Positions 18,437 through 26,139 of a stretch of 34,733 bases of DNA are shown in pieces. The stretch's first letter is position 1. Every line of letters begins with the position of its first letter. Under the pieces are notes generated by a model that saw nothing but the letters and a program-made list of their open reading frames with translations, had not been told where the DNA came from and made no database searches. Position numbers and translations under genes: made by a program. Origin of the DNA: a virus; the IMG/VR virus record IMGVR_UViG_3300013129_000013, positions 1 to 34,733 of that record. One strand, given 5' to 3'.

Positions 18437-18557
18437 TATTTATAACTTGATTTTGATCTGCACCTAGTGTAGACTTGATTTCAAGTTGGTTATAAATTGT
18501 GAGTCGAGTGGCTCATAAAATAATTAACTAATTAACAATTAAAAAATTAAATAAATT
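18437..18557 (+). promoter_or_regulatory. gp32 leader: possible promoter, hairpins and AT-repeat translational operator
   Basis: The leader has TATTTATA (18437-18444), a weak TTGATT/TAGACT promoter (18447-18475), the palindrome CTTGATTTCAAG (18474-18485), and a hairpin TGAGTC-GAGT-GGCTCA (18500-18515, six pairs including one G-U). From ~18516 to the ATG the sequence is unstructured and made of AATTAA/ATTAAA-like repeats. A structured element followed by A/U repeats over the start is the organisation of the autogenous gp32 operator in T4, so repression by free SSB is inferred. Confidence 0.5.
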
Positions 18558-19388
18558 ATGGCATTAGACATTAGTAAACTAAAAAATCGTTTGAGCTCTC
18601 TTTCAAACACAAATCAAAAATCCAACTTGATTTGGAAACCAAAGCCTGGTAAACAAGTGGTTCGTATCGTTCCCTATAAGTATTCTCCTGAGAACCCCTT
18701 CATCGAACTAAAGTTCCATTATAACATCAATAACAAGACTTATCTATCTCCTGATAGTTTTGGTCGTCCCGATCCTATTGTAGAATTTGCAAATCGTTTG
18801 AAAAAAACTGGTTCTAAAGAAGATTGGCAGATGGGTCGTAAGATGGAACCAAAGATGCGTACATTTGCTCCGGTAATTGTGCGAGGTGAAGAACTGGAAG
18901 GAGTTAAGTTTTGGGGATTTGGTAAACAAGTTTATCAAGAACTTCTAAGCATCATCAGTGATCCTGATTTCGGTGACATTACAGATCTAACCAGTGGTCG
19001 TGACATTGTTGTAGAGTTCAAGACAGCTGAAGGCGGTGCTAGTTTCCCAGAAACCAGCATTCGTGTAAAACCAAATATAAGTGTAGCTATCGATCCAAAG
19101 AATACTCAACTACTTGAAGCTCTAAAGTGTCAAATTAACATTTTGGATCTATTCCCAGAATTTTCTTATGACGAACTTAAGGAAGTAATGGATAAGTGGT
19201 TAAATCCTGAAACTGCTGCAGATGCATCTGTTCTAACAGAAGCAGCTACTTCAGTAGATGATGATGAACCATCATTTACTCCAACTGTTAAAGTTCCGAC
19301 ATCTTTAGCAACAGTTTCACCAACTGCTGCTAAAGCAAAGGGTAAAGATAGTGTAGAACAAGCATTTGATGACTTGTTTAACTCCTAA
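18558..19388 (+). CDS. gp32: single-stranded DNA-binding protein (gp32-like)
   Basis: 276 residues. The N terminus MALDISKLKNRLSSLSN matches the basic cooperative-binding region of gp32-like proteins. The OB-fold region includes WKPKPGKQVVRIVPYKY, FIELKFHYN, PDPIVEFANRLK, EPKMRTFAPVIVRG and GVKFWGFGKQVYQELLSI. The Ala/Thr/Asp-rich C-terminal tail ends in DSVEQAFDDLFNS, the acidic tip that recruits replication proteins. The zinc-binding His/Cys set of T4 gp32 is missing: the protein has almost no cysteine. It coats ssDNA during replication and recombination and is placed directly before uvsX. It uses more CGT codons than the tail genes, consistent with strong expression. The call is confident. 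Confidence 0.9.
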   Translation: MALDISKLKNRLSSLSNTNQKSNLIWKPKPGKQVVRIVPYKYSPENPFIELKFHYNINNKTYLSPDSFGRPDPIVEFANRLKKTGSKEDWQMGRKMEPKMRTFAPVIVRGEELEGVKFWGFGKQVYQELLSIISDPDFGDITDLTSGRDIVVEFKTAEGGASFPETSIRVKPNISVAIDPKNTQLLEALKCQINILDLFPEFSYDELKEVMDKWLNPETAADASVLTEAATSVDDDEPSFTPTVKVPTSLATVSPTAAKAKGKDSVEQAFDDLFNS

Positions 19389-19400
19389 AAAATAAAAATA

Positions 19401-19434
19401 AGCCGGTGGAGTTTTTATACCCCACCGGCTTTCT
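19401..19434 (+). terminator. rho-independent terminator between gp32 and uvsX
   Basis: AGCCGGTGGAGT (19401-19412) pairs with ACCCCACCGGCT (19419-19430) with one internal mismatch, loop TTTTAT, then TTTCT. The stem is very GC-rich for this genome. The A-rich upstream side could also stop minus-strand transcription. It would separate abundant gp32 mRNA from uvsX. Confidence 0.8.
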
Positions 19435-19447
19435 AGTTATATACAAT

Positions 19448-20581
19448 ATGGCAAAAAAGACAACAGAAAAAGACGATCTGCTAGAAAGATTGGCAGACGA
19501 ACTCAACAAATCTAATAAAGAAGGCGGCAAAGTTGCATTCTTTTTGGATGAACAAGAGGATCCATCATCTATTAGTGATTGGATAAGCACAGGTTCATCA
19601 ATGCTAGATTTAGCGATCAGTAATCGTCCACATGGCGGTTTGCCAGTAGGACGTATCGTTGAACTAACAGGCCTTGAAGGTACTGGAAAAAGTTTGGTTT
19701 GCGCACACATTGTTGCAGAAACACAAAGAAAAGGTGGTAAAGCACTTTTCATTGATACAGAAAATTCTGAATCCAGAGAATTCTGGAAGAGTCTTGGAGT
19801 TGATTTAGCTAAAAATAAATTGATGTATTCTCAGTGTGAAACTGTTGAGGATATATTTTCTATCATGGAAAAAGCAATTACCTTTATTCGTAAGGAGCAT
19901 CCAGAATTGCTATTAACAATTATTGTTGATTCTGTAGCAGCAGCATCAACAAAGGCTGAACTAGAAAGTGACCATGGTAAAGATGGTTACGCAACTGGTA
20001 AGTCGATTATTATTAGCAAGGCAATGCGTAAGATTACCAATATGATTGGTCGTCAGAAAGTATTGTTGATCTTTACAAACCAACTACGTCAGAATCTAAA
20101 TGCTATGGCATATGGTGACAAGTATGTAGTTAGTGGTGGTAAAGCTCTTGCTTATCATTGCAGTGTTCGTGTGCGTCTTAACAATACAGGCAAACTAAAG
20201 AAGGGAGAAACGGTTATTGGTAATGAATGTAAAGCAGTTGTTATCAAAAATCGTATGGGCCCACCACATCGTCAGGCAGCTTTTGATATCTATTTTGATA
20301 GCGGAATTGCTGACTTTAGTAGTTGGATTAAGGTAATGAAAGAAAATAGCCTTATCAGACAAGGTGGTGCTTATTACACATATAAAAAAGACGATGGTAC
20401 TGAATGGAAGTTTCAATCCAAAGACTTCATTTCAACATTACAATCTGATGCAAAACTAAAAGAAGAAATTTACTTGAAGATTTGCGATGCTGTAGTAATG
20501 AAATATAAAGACCCAAATAGTCAAATTGTCGAAGATGCTCAGGTATCTACAGATGAAGGCGAAGCTGGCGAAGAAGAATGA
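19448..20581 (+). CDS. uvsX: UvsX / RecA-like recombinase
   Basis: 377 residues from ATG 19448 (MAKKTTEKDD); the upstream in-frame ATG at 19406 lies inside the terminator stem and is rejected. Walker A is GLEGTGKS (75-82); Walker B is LLLTIIVD (154-161). A TNQLRQN segment with the loop after it, and KIKNRMGPPHRQA-type sequence (AVVIKNRMGPPHRQAAFDI), are typical of the RecA core. The acidic tail ends EGEAGEEE. It forms ATP-dependent filaments on ssDNA and drives strand exchange and recombination-dependent replication, replacing SSB with a mediator (UvsY, not seen here). It overlaps rnh by ATGA. The identification is secure. Confidence 0.92.
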   Translation: MAKKTTEKDDLLERLADELNKSNKEGGKVAFFLDEQEDPSSISDWISTGSSMLDLAISNRPHGGLPVGRIVELTGLEGTGKSLVCAHIVAETQRKGGKALFIDTENSESREFWKSLGVDLAKNKLMYSQCETVEDIFSIMEKAITFIRKEHPELLLTIIVDSVAAASTKAELESDHGKDGYATGKSIIISKAMRKITNMIGRQKVLLIFTNQLRQNLNAMAYGDKYVVSGGKALAYHCSVRVRLNNTGKLKKGETVIGNECKAVVIKNRMGPPHRQAAFDIYFDSGIADFSSWIKVMKENSLIRQGGAYYTYKKDDGTEWKFQSKDFISTLQSDAKLKEEIYLKICDAVVMKYKDPNSQIVEDAQVSTDEGEAGEEE

Positions 20582-21645
20582 GTGGATTTACTTCCAATGA
20601 AAAACGCAGGTTGTTCTCCCTTTTTGAGAACATAAAGGAGGGTGTTGGAGATAGTGGCATTCAAAAAACCACAAACTCCGACATCCTCCTTGTCGATGGA
20701 TTGAATACATTTATTCGTTCATTTATGGCAGTGCCATCTATGAATGACGATGGAATGCATACCGGAGGAATTGCTGGGTTTCTTAAAAGCGTTGGGTATG
20801 CTATTAAACTAATCAATCCAACTAGAGTTATTATTGTATTCGATGGTAGCGGCGGATCACAAAAACGTCGTAAGATATATCCAGAATACAAAAAAGGTCG
20901 TAAAACCAAAGTAAAGTTCAATAGAACATATGAAGATTTAAGTTCTTCGGAATTGGAACAGAAAAACCTTCAAATAGAACTAATGCGATTGGTGAATTAT
21001 CTCGACGTATTGCCTGTGACTGTAATGGCTATAGACAATATTGAAGCGGATGATACAATTGCATATCTATCCGAAGAAACATTCAAGGATAGTAATGTGA
21101 CCATCATGTCTACAGACAAAGACTTTTTACAACTAGCTAGTGATAGAGTAAAAATTTGGAGTCCTGTAAAGAAGAAAATATTCGGGTGCAAAGAGATTGT
21201 AGACGAATATGGTATTACATGTAACAATTTTATATACTACAGAATTCTAGAAGGTGATGTTAGCGATAATATTCCTGGTGTAGATGGTGTTGGTATTAAG
21301 AGAGTATTACAGGCATATCCATTTCTTGGTGAAGATAAACAAGTAACATTACAAGAAATTTATAACTATTCTGAAAACTATAAGGGTAAGTATAAAATCT
21401 ACGAACGGGTACTGGATAACAAACTTTTAATTGAACGTAATTACGAATTAATGCAGCTGCATAACACACAGATACAGTCTTTCACACAACTACGTGTAGA
21501 AGAAATTATTAATGCCCCAATAAAGAAGATTAACAAAATTAGCTTCTCTAAGTTAATTACAGAAGATAAAATGTGGAACAACATTCCAAATTATCACATT
21601 TGGTTAAATCAGTGTTTCGGTAAGTTAAACAGTTTCGTAGAATAA
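20578..21645 (+). CDS. rnh: 5'-3' exonuclease / RNase H (T4 Rnh-like FEN family)
   Basis: 355 residues. FEN/5' nuclease motifs are present in order: DILLVDGLNTFIRSF (first Asp D40), VIIVFDGSGGSQKRRKIYPE (FDG and the RR..YPEYK arch start), NIEADDTIAYLS, MSTDKDFLQL and GDVSDNIPGVDGVGIK (helix-hairpin/H3TH DNA-binding motif). These supply the acidic residues for the two metal ions. The T4 counterpart removes RNA primers from lagging-strand fragments. ATGA overlap with uvsX shows an operon. Length is slightly above T4 Rnh (305). No missing catalytic residue was noticed. The call is confident. Confidence 0.88.
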   Translation: MSGFTSNEKRRLFSLFENIKEGVGDSGIQKTTNSDILLVDGLNTFIRSFMAVPSMNDDGMHTGGIAGFLKSVGYAIKLINPTRVIIVFDGSGGSQKRRKIYPEYKKGRKTKVKFNRTYEDLSSSELEQKNLQIELMRLVNYLDVLPVTVMAIDNIEADDTIAYLSEETFKDSNVTIMSTDKDFLQLASDRVKIWSPVKKKIFGCKEIVDEYGITCNNFIYYRILEGDVSDNIPGVDGVGIKRVLQAYPFLGEDKQVTLQEIYNYSENYKGKYKIYERVLDNKLLIERNYELMQLHNTQIQSFTQLRVEEIINAPIKKINKISFSKLITEDKMWNNIPNYHIWLNQCFGKLNSFVE

Positions 21646-21665
21646 AAAATATCGGTTAATAAAAG

Positions 21666-21693
21666 TTGAGTTACATCAAAACGGTGATATAGT
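21666..21693 (+). promoter_or_regulatory. possible promoter before helicase N-half
   Basis: TTGAGT (21666-21671) and TATAGT (21688-21693) are 16 bp apart, 12 bp before the ATG at 21705. If used, the mRNA leader would be very short, and there is no SD before this gene. Confidence 0.4.
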
Positions 21694-21704
21694 AGTATTA
21701 TCCT

Positions 21705-22514
21705 ATGGAAAACAAAAAAGCAATTGATTCATTAATTAAGTATGGTCGGGATTTTCAACTCAAGTGCATTTCATGCCTAATATCAGATCGTTCGTTTATT
21801 GAACGTATTAATGATATTATTGAAGTGGAGTTCTTCGAAAGCGATGCTAATAAATGGATTCTAAAAGAAAGTTTGGCATATTTTAACGAATATAAAGATT
21901 TGCCTACATTAACAGTATTCAAAATTAAAATTGATACTGTATCAGACGATGTTCTTAAAAAGAGTATCGTAGACAATTTAAAGTTAATTTATCAAAAGGT
22001 AAATGACAATGATTTAAAGTTTGTAAAAGAACAGTTTCTAGAATTCTGCAAGAACCAGAAGTTGAAGAATGCTATTATGGAAAGTGCCGATCTACTTGAG
22101 ATCGGTCAATATGATAAGATTAAACACGTTGTGGATCAGGCTATGAAAGCCGGTATGGAACGTAATATCGGACATGATTATACTGAAGACGTTGAAAAAC
22201 GTATGAGTGTTATGAGTCGTAATTGTATTAAAACCAACTGGACTGAAATTGATACCATTATGGATGGTGGTCTTGGACCCGGTGAACTTGGTATTATTAC
22301 AGCTTGTGCTGGTAGCGGCAAATGTATAGGTCCGAACACAGAAATTGAAATTGAATATCATGAATTCGGAATAGAAACTACGAGTTCTTCGGGTAAAATA
22401 TTTGTATTATGGATTAATCCATTTGAAAAATACAAAATAGATGAAACTGAATTATTTGGATGGCAAGTAGAAAATATTTTTTATGAAATTAAAAAAATAA
22501 AAAATGTTATTTAA
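21705..22514 (+). CDS. gp41: gp41-like replicative helicase, N-terminal half + N-intein
   Basis: 269 residues. Residues 1-206 are the N-terminal part of a DnaB/gp41-type helicase: N-terminal helical domain, linker, then WTEIDTIMDGGLGPGELGII and an interrupted Walker A, ITACAGSGK. At residue 207 the helicase is broken by Cys1 of an intein (CIGPNTEIEIEY, block A). A 51-residue extension follows, ending KKIKNVI and TAA. The motor core is therefore missing and continues at 22565 in another frame. The product should be inactive until trans-splicing with the second protein joins GSGK to SWVLSKLG. There is no SD. Extein identity is confident; the splicing function is inferred from conserved residues. 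Confidence 0.85.
   Translation: MENKKAIDSLIKYGRDFQLKCISCLISDRSFIERINDIIEVEFFESDANKWILKESLAYFNEYKDLPTLTVFKIKIDTVSDDVLKKSIVDNLKLIYQKVNDNDLKFVKEQFLEFCKNQKLKNAIMESADLLEIGQYDKIKHVVDQAMKAGMERNIGHDYTEDVEKRMSVMSRNCIKTNWTEIDTIMDGGLGPGELGIITACAGSGKCIGPNTEIEIEYHEFGIETTSSSGKIFVLWINPFEKYKIDETELFGWQVENIFYEIKKIKNVI
22323..22511 (+). mobile_element. N-terminal fragment of a split intein (63 residues)
   Basis: It begins with the nucleophilic Cys directly after the Walker A Lys. Only the first ~12 residues (CIGPNTEIEIEY) look like the conserved intein block A. The rest (HEFGIETTSSSGKIF to KKIKNVI) is a non-conserved extension that may help the halves find each other. No endonuclease motif is present. Confidence 0.75.
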
Positions 22515-22520
22515 ATAAAC

Positions 22521-22544
22521 ATACAAATTGTTACTGGTTTGTAT
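22521..22544 (+). promoter_or_regulatory. hairpin in the 50-bp gap between the split helicase halves
   Basis: ATACAAATT (22521-22529) pairs with GGTTTGTAT (22536-22544): seven Watson-Crick pairs plus two G-U, loop GTTACT. No T run follows, so it is not a clear terminator. It could affect translation of the second half or mRNA processing, or be a scar of rearrangement. Confidence 0.4.
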
Positions 22545-22564
22545 AGAAAAAATTAAAAAGTTTT

Positions 22565-22972
22565 ATGAGATTACTAATTAAAAATGTTCGTGAAAAGATT
22601 AAAGTCAAAGATTTGTTTAATAGATTAAATATTAAAAATGAAGAAAATGCTATTGAACAGTTAAAATTTCCGTTGAGAGTAAATACTCCGTTTGGTTTCA
22701 AAAAAATAGTAACGGCGTTTCGAACGGAAAATCAAAAAACAATAACTTCATATTTTGGAAACAATAAAACACTGAAAACATCGGGAAAACATAGATTAAA
22801 AGTTAATGGTTCCTGGAAATATGTTGAAGATATAAGTGTAGGTGAATTAGTTGAAACTGAAACTGGTTTATCAAAATTGATTTCAAAAAAAGAAGGAAAG
22901 GAAGAGATATTGTATGATATTTCTGTTGAAGAAGTACATTGCTATTATAGCAACGGTATTCTTTCTCACAAT
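22565..22972 (+). mobile_element. C-terminal fragment of a split intein (136 residues)
   Basis: It contains blocks B, F and G, unlike usual C-inteins of ~35-50 residues which carry only F and G. Its length and content match atypically split inteins broken near the N terminus (the AceL-TerL type, with a short N piece and a long C piece). It is AT-richer than the flanking extein DNA, which fits mobile origin. Confidence 0.78.
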
Positions 22973-23737
22973 TCTTGGGTACTATCTAAGTTGGGTGCTG
23001 AAGCTATGAAACAAGGTAAGAATGTAGTACATTTTACTCTAGAGCTAAATGAAAACTATGTTGGTCTACGTTATGATAGTTGTTTTACTGGAATTGATTT
23101 CCAAAACATTCGCAATAACGTAGATATCGTAAAACAGAAGATCGCTGAGGTAACTGGTAAGTTAAAAATTAAATACTTCCCAATCAAAACAGTTAGCGCA
23201 TATAGTCTAAAGTCTCATTGTGAACGATTGGCCGTATTAGGTACTAAAGTAGATATGATTATTGTTGACTATGCTGATATTCTAAGGCCGTCACAAAGTG
23301 AACGTAATAGTAATAGCTATAGTGAAGCTGGCGGTATCTATGAAGAACTACGTGGTGTAGCTGGTGAATTACAAGTTCCTATTTGGAGTGCTTCACAGAG
23401 TAATCGTGCTGCTATGGATGAAGATATTATTCAGGCTAACAACATCGCTGATAGTTATCGTAAGATTATGACAGCTGATTTCGTTATGTCACTAAGTCGT
23501 AAGGTTAACGATAAACAAGCAAATACTGCAAGATTCCATGTAATTAAGAATCGTTTCGGACCAGATGGTTTGACATTTCCTGCTAAGATGAATGCTGGTT
23601 GTGGTCAAATTGAAATTTATAGTGAGAATTCCAAGGAAGGTATGGGTATTCTTAATGAGATGATGGATGGTGAAAATCAAGTTAAGAAAGCACTTAAGTC
23701 CAAGTGGAATGTTCACAATAGCGATGATGACGAATAA
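22565..23737 (+). CDS. gp41: C-intein + gp41-like replicative helicase, C-terminal half
   Basis: 390 residues from ATG 22565. Residues 1-136 are intein: a KIKVKDLFNRL segment, VNTPFGFKKIV, block B KTSGKHRL (S73, H76), block F EILYDISVEEVHCYYSNG and block G ILSHN ending in the His-Asn pair. Residue 137 is Ser, the +1 nucleophile, and starts the second extein SWVLSKLGAEAMKQGKNVV, which completes Walker A. It continues with FTLE, Walker B MIIVDYADIL, PIWSASQSNRAA (sensor/H3) and a KNRFGPDG...SDDDE end, as in T4-like helicases. Spliced, the helicase would be 460 residues, close to T4 gp41 (475). The frame differs from the N-half and stops close every frame of the 50-bp gap. There is no clear SD. 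Confidence 0.87.
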   Translation: MRLLIKNVREKIKVKDLFNRLNIKNEENAIEQLKFPLRVNTPFGFKKIVTAFRTENQKTITSYFGNNKTLKTSGKHRLKVNGSWKYVEDISVGELVETETGLSKLISKKEGKEEILYDISVEEVHCYYSNGILSHNSWVLSKLGAEAMKQGKNVVHFTLELNENYVGLRYDSCFTGIDFQNIRNNVDIVKQKIAEVTGKLKIKYFPIKTVSAYSLKSHCERLAVLGTKVDMIIVDYADILRPSQSERNSNSYSEAGGIYEELRGVAGELQVPIWSASQSNRAAMDEDIIQANNIADSYRKIMTADFVMSLSRKVNDKQANTARFHVIKNRFGPDGLTFPAKMNAGCGQIEIYSENSKEGMGILNEMMDGENQVKKALKSKWNVHNSDDDE

Positions 23738-23803
23738 TTTATAGTGTGTGAGAATAAAAAAGCATAAAAAAAATTACTAAAAAAGTTACAATCTAAACAC
23801 TAA

Positions 23804-23842
23804 ATGAACTATCCAAAAGATAGTTATTTTTTACCTGTATGA
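23804..23842 (+). CDS. possible 12-codon leader peptide upstream of nrdA
   Basis: ATG at 23804 opens MNYPKDSYFLPV and ends with TGA that overlaps the nrdA start (ATGA). The hairpin AACTATC-CAAAA-GATAGTT lies inside it. The overlap would couple nrdA translation to this leader. It is too short to judge coding character and has no SD, so confidence is low. Confidence 0.25.
   Translation: MNYPKDSYFLPV
23807..23831 (+). terminator. hairpin plus T-run just before nrdA (terminator or attenuator)
   Basis: AACTATC (23807-23813) pairs with GATAGTT (23819-23825), loop CAAAA, then ATTTTTT. It has terminator form but only two G-C pairs. It sits 13 bp before the nrdA start, so it could end helicase transcription or attenuate nrdA. 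Confidence 0.5.
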
Positions 23843-26127
23843 ATAAAGAAATTTTTATAAAGAAGAGAAATGGTAACACCGAGAAATTCAACGCAGACAA
23901 GATCAACAAGATCTTACAATGGGCTACAGAGGATATAAAAGGAGTTGGTTTTGAAGAAGTTGCAATGAATGCACATTTGTCATTCTTCGATGGTATGACT
24001 TCTAAGGATATACATTCAATGTTGATTGAGGCTTCGGCTAATCTTATTACAGAGGAAAAGCCTAACTATCAATATGTAGCCTCACGTTTGTTAAACTATC
24101 AGTTGAGAAAGAATGTCTGGGGAGGTAAGAATCCACCCAAACTATATGATCTAGTTAAATTAAATATTGACGCTTTGGTTTATGATGACAATATTCTCAA
24201 TTGGTATAGTAAACAAGAGTTTGATAAGTTAGATGAATTTCTAAAGCATGATCGTGATTTTAATTTCACTTATGCTGGTATCAAACAATTGTGTGATAAG
24301 TACTTGGTACAAAATCGTATTACTAAAACCATCTATGAAACTCCACAGTTTGCATATATGCTTATTGCCATGACTTTCTTTAAAGATTATAAAGAAAAGA
24401 GACTAGATTATGTCAAGAAGGCTTACAACTATTTTAGTAAGCATAAGATTAATCTACCAACGCCTATTATGGCGGGTGTAAGAACTCCTATGAAGAGTTA
24501 TGCTAGCTGTTCACTATTTAGTGTAGACGACGATCTACGTAGTATTTTCAGCAACAATAGTGCTGTAGGATTTGCTACTGCTAGTCGTTATGGTATCGGA
24601 TTGAATCTATCCAGACTACGTGCTACTAACGCACCAATTCGTAATGGCGAAGTTGTACATACAGGTCCAATTCCATTCAGTAAGGCATTTGAATCAACCG
24701 TAAAGAGTTGTCATCAAAATGGAATTAGAGGGGGCAGTGCCACCGTCAACTTCGCTTGGTTTCATTATGATATTCTTGATATTCTTGTATTGAAGAACAA
24801 TCAAGGTACTGATGACAATCGTGTACGTAAACTAGATTATTGTATTGGTTTAGATAAACTAATCTTTGAACGATTTATTAAGAATCAAGATGTAACACTA
24901 TTCAGTTATCACGAATGTGCTTCCCTTTGGAATACTTTCGGTATGGAAGGATTCAAAGAAAAGTATGAAAAGGCTGAGACTAATAAGAACATCAAATTCA
25001 AAAAGAAAGTACCGGCTAGAGAATTGATAGGACTACTTGCTAAAGAACGTCTTGAAACCGGACGTATTTATACAATGTTTGTTGATCATGCCAATGAACA
25101 CGGTAGTTGGTTGGATCAAGTAGATACAAGCAATCTATGCCTTGAAGTCAATCATCCATTAACTCCAATTTATGATGTTAATGATTCAAATGGTGAAATT
25201 GGTGTATGTGTATTAGCAGCACTAAATTGGTTGGAGATCAAAGATGACGATGAAATGGCAAGTGTTTGTGATATTATTGTCAGAATGTTGGATGCTTTGA
25301 TTGATCATCAAGAATATTTTGTACCAGCCGCAAAGAATTTTGCTACTAAACGTCGTAGTCTTGGTGTAGGTGTAAGCAACTTGGCTGCTCTATTGGCTAA
25401 GGAAGATTTAAAGTATTGGGATACCAAGACTCCAAACTTTGTCGCTAAGTGGATGGAAAAGACAAGTTATTATTTGATTAAGGCAAGTGTTGAAATGGCT
25501 AAAGAAGTTGGTAAATGTGAAAAGTTTGAACGTACTAAATTTAGCCAAGGAGTTCTACCAATTGATACCTACAAAAAAGATGTAGACGAATTTATTAAAG
25601 AACCTCTACATTGTGATTGGGAAACATTACGTGGTGAAATCAAGAAGTATGGAATGCGTCATAGTACACTTACTGCTTGTATGCCTGTAGAGTCTAGTAG
25701 TGTAATTCAAAGCAGCACCAATGGTATCGAACCACCTCGTAGTGCTATTAGCTTCAAGGGTAGTAAGAGTAACATTTTGCCTGTGGTAGTTCCTAATATT
25801 GATAAGTATAAGGATAACTATACATTTGCTTTTGATATGCCAAGCAATGAAGGATATCTAAAGGTAGCAGCAGCTATTCAAAAATTTACGGATATGAGTA
25901 TTAGTACAAATACTTACTATATTCCATCTCGTTATGATAAAAATAAAGTTCCTGTTCAAGAAGTGATCAAGGATATGTTACTGGCCTACAAATATGGTCT
26001 AAAGAACTTGTATTATGCTAATACTGATGACGGAGACAAACAAACTGCTATGGAAACAAAAGCAGTAGAAGCAAAACCAAAAGTACAAGAAGAATCTGGT
26101 TGTGCCAGTGGTGCTTGTGCTCTATAA
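23839..26127 (+). CDS. nrdA: class Ia ribonucleotide reductase, large (alpha) subunit
   Basis: 762 residues, the same size as E. coli NrdA (761). The N terminus (FIKKRNGNTEKFNADKINKIL) is an ATP-cone. The active site is complete: C224 in YASCSLFS and C457 in IGVCVLAALN form the reducible pair, and N432, C434 and E436 in SNLCLEVNHP give the thiyl-radical Cys and its partners. The radical-transfer Tyr pair is in LYYANTDD. The tail ends with C755-x4-C760 (GCASGACAL), which re-reduces the active site via thioredoxin or glutaredoxin. It makes deoxyribonucleotides for phage DNA. Its 3' neighbour is nrdB. No intein or intron interrupts it, although nrd genes are frequent targets. The call is secure. 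Confidence 0.95.
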   Translation: MNKEIFIKKRNGNTEKFNADKINKILQWATEDIKGVGFEEVAMNAHLSFFDGMTSKDIHSMLIEASANLITEEKPNYQYVASRLLNYQLRKNVWGGKNPPKLYDLVKLNIDALVYDDNILNWYSKQEFDKLDEFLKHDRDFNFTYAGIKQLCDKYLVQNRITKTIYETPQFAYMLIAMTFFKDYKEKRLDYVKKAYNYFSKHKINLPTPIMAGVRTPMKSYASCSLFSVDDDLRSIFSNNSAVGFATASRYGIGLNLSRLRATNAPIRNGEVVHTGPIPFSKAFESTVKSCHQNGIRGGSATVNFAWFHYDILDILVLKNNQGTDDNRVRKLDYCIGLDKLIFERFIKNQDVTLFSYHECASLWNTFGMEGFKEKYEKAETNKNIKFKKKVPARELIGLLAKERLETGRIYTMFVDHANEHGSWLDQVDTSNLCLEVNHPLTPIYDVNDSNGEIGVCVLAALNWLEIKDDDEMASVCDIIVRMLDALIDHQEYFVPAAKNFATKRRSLGVGVSNLAALLAKEDLKYWDTKTPNFVAKWMEKTSYYLIKASVEMAKEVGKCEKFERTKFSQGVLPIDTYKKDVDEFIKEPLHCDWETLRGEIKKYGMRHSTLTACMPVESSSVIQSSTNGIEPPRSAISFKGSKSNILPVVVPNIDKYKDNYTFAFDMPSNEGYLKVAAAIQKFTDMSISTNTYYIPSRYDKNKVPVQEVIKDMLLAYKYGLKNLYYANTDDGDKQTAMETKAVEAKPKVQEESGCASGACAL

Positions 26128-26136
26128 TAGGAGGAA
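26128..26136 (+). promoter_or_regulatory. strong Shine-Dalgarno before nrdB
   Basis: TAGGAGGAA, overlapping the end of nrdA's stop region, ends 3-5 nt before the nrdB ATG. It is the best SD in the window and shows the host ribosome recognises GGAGG, which makes the lack of SD at most late genes notable. Confidence 0.8.
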
Positions 26137-26139
26137 GAG

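Noticed and set aside
19406-19447. N-terminal extension of UvsX from the earlier ATG
   Set aside because: It lies inside the terminator stem-loop; the ATG at 19448 gives the expected recombinase start.
22092-22361. Minus-strand frame over the helicase P-loop region
   Set aside because: It is antisense to a well-identified helicase and its sequence is not protein-like.
22515-22564. Group I or II intron between the helicase halves
   Set aside because: The gap is 50 bp, far too short, and the flanking coding ends carry clear intein residues.
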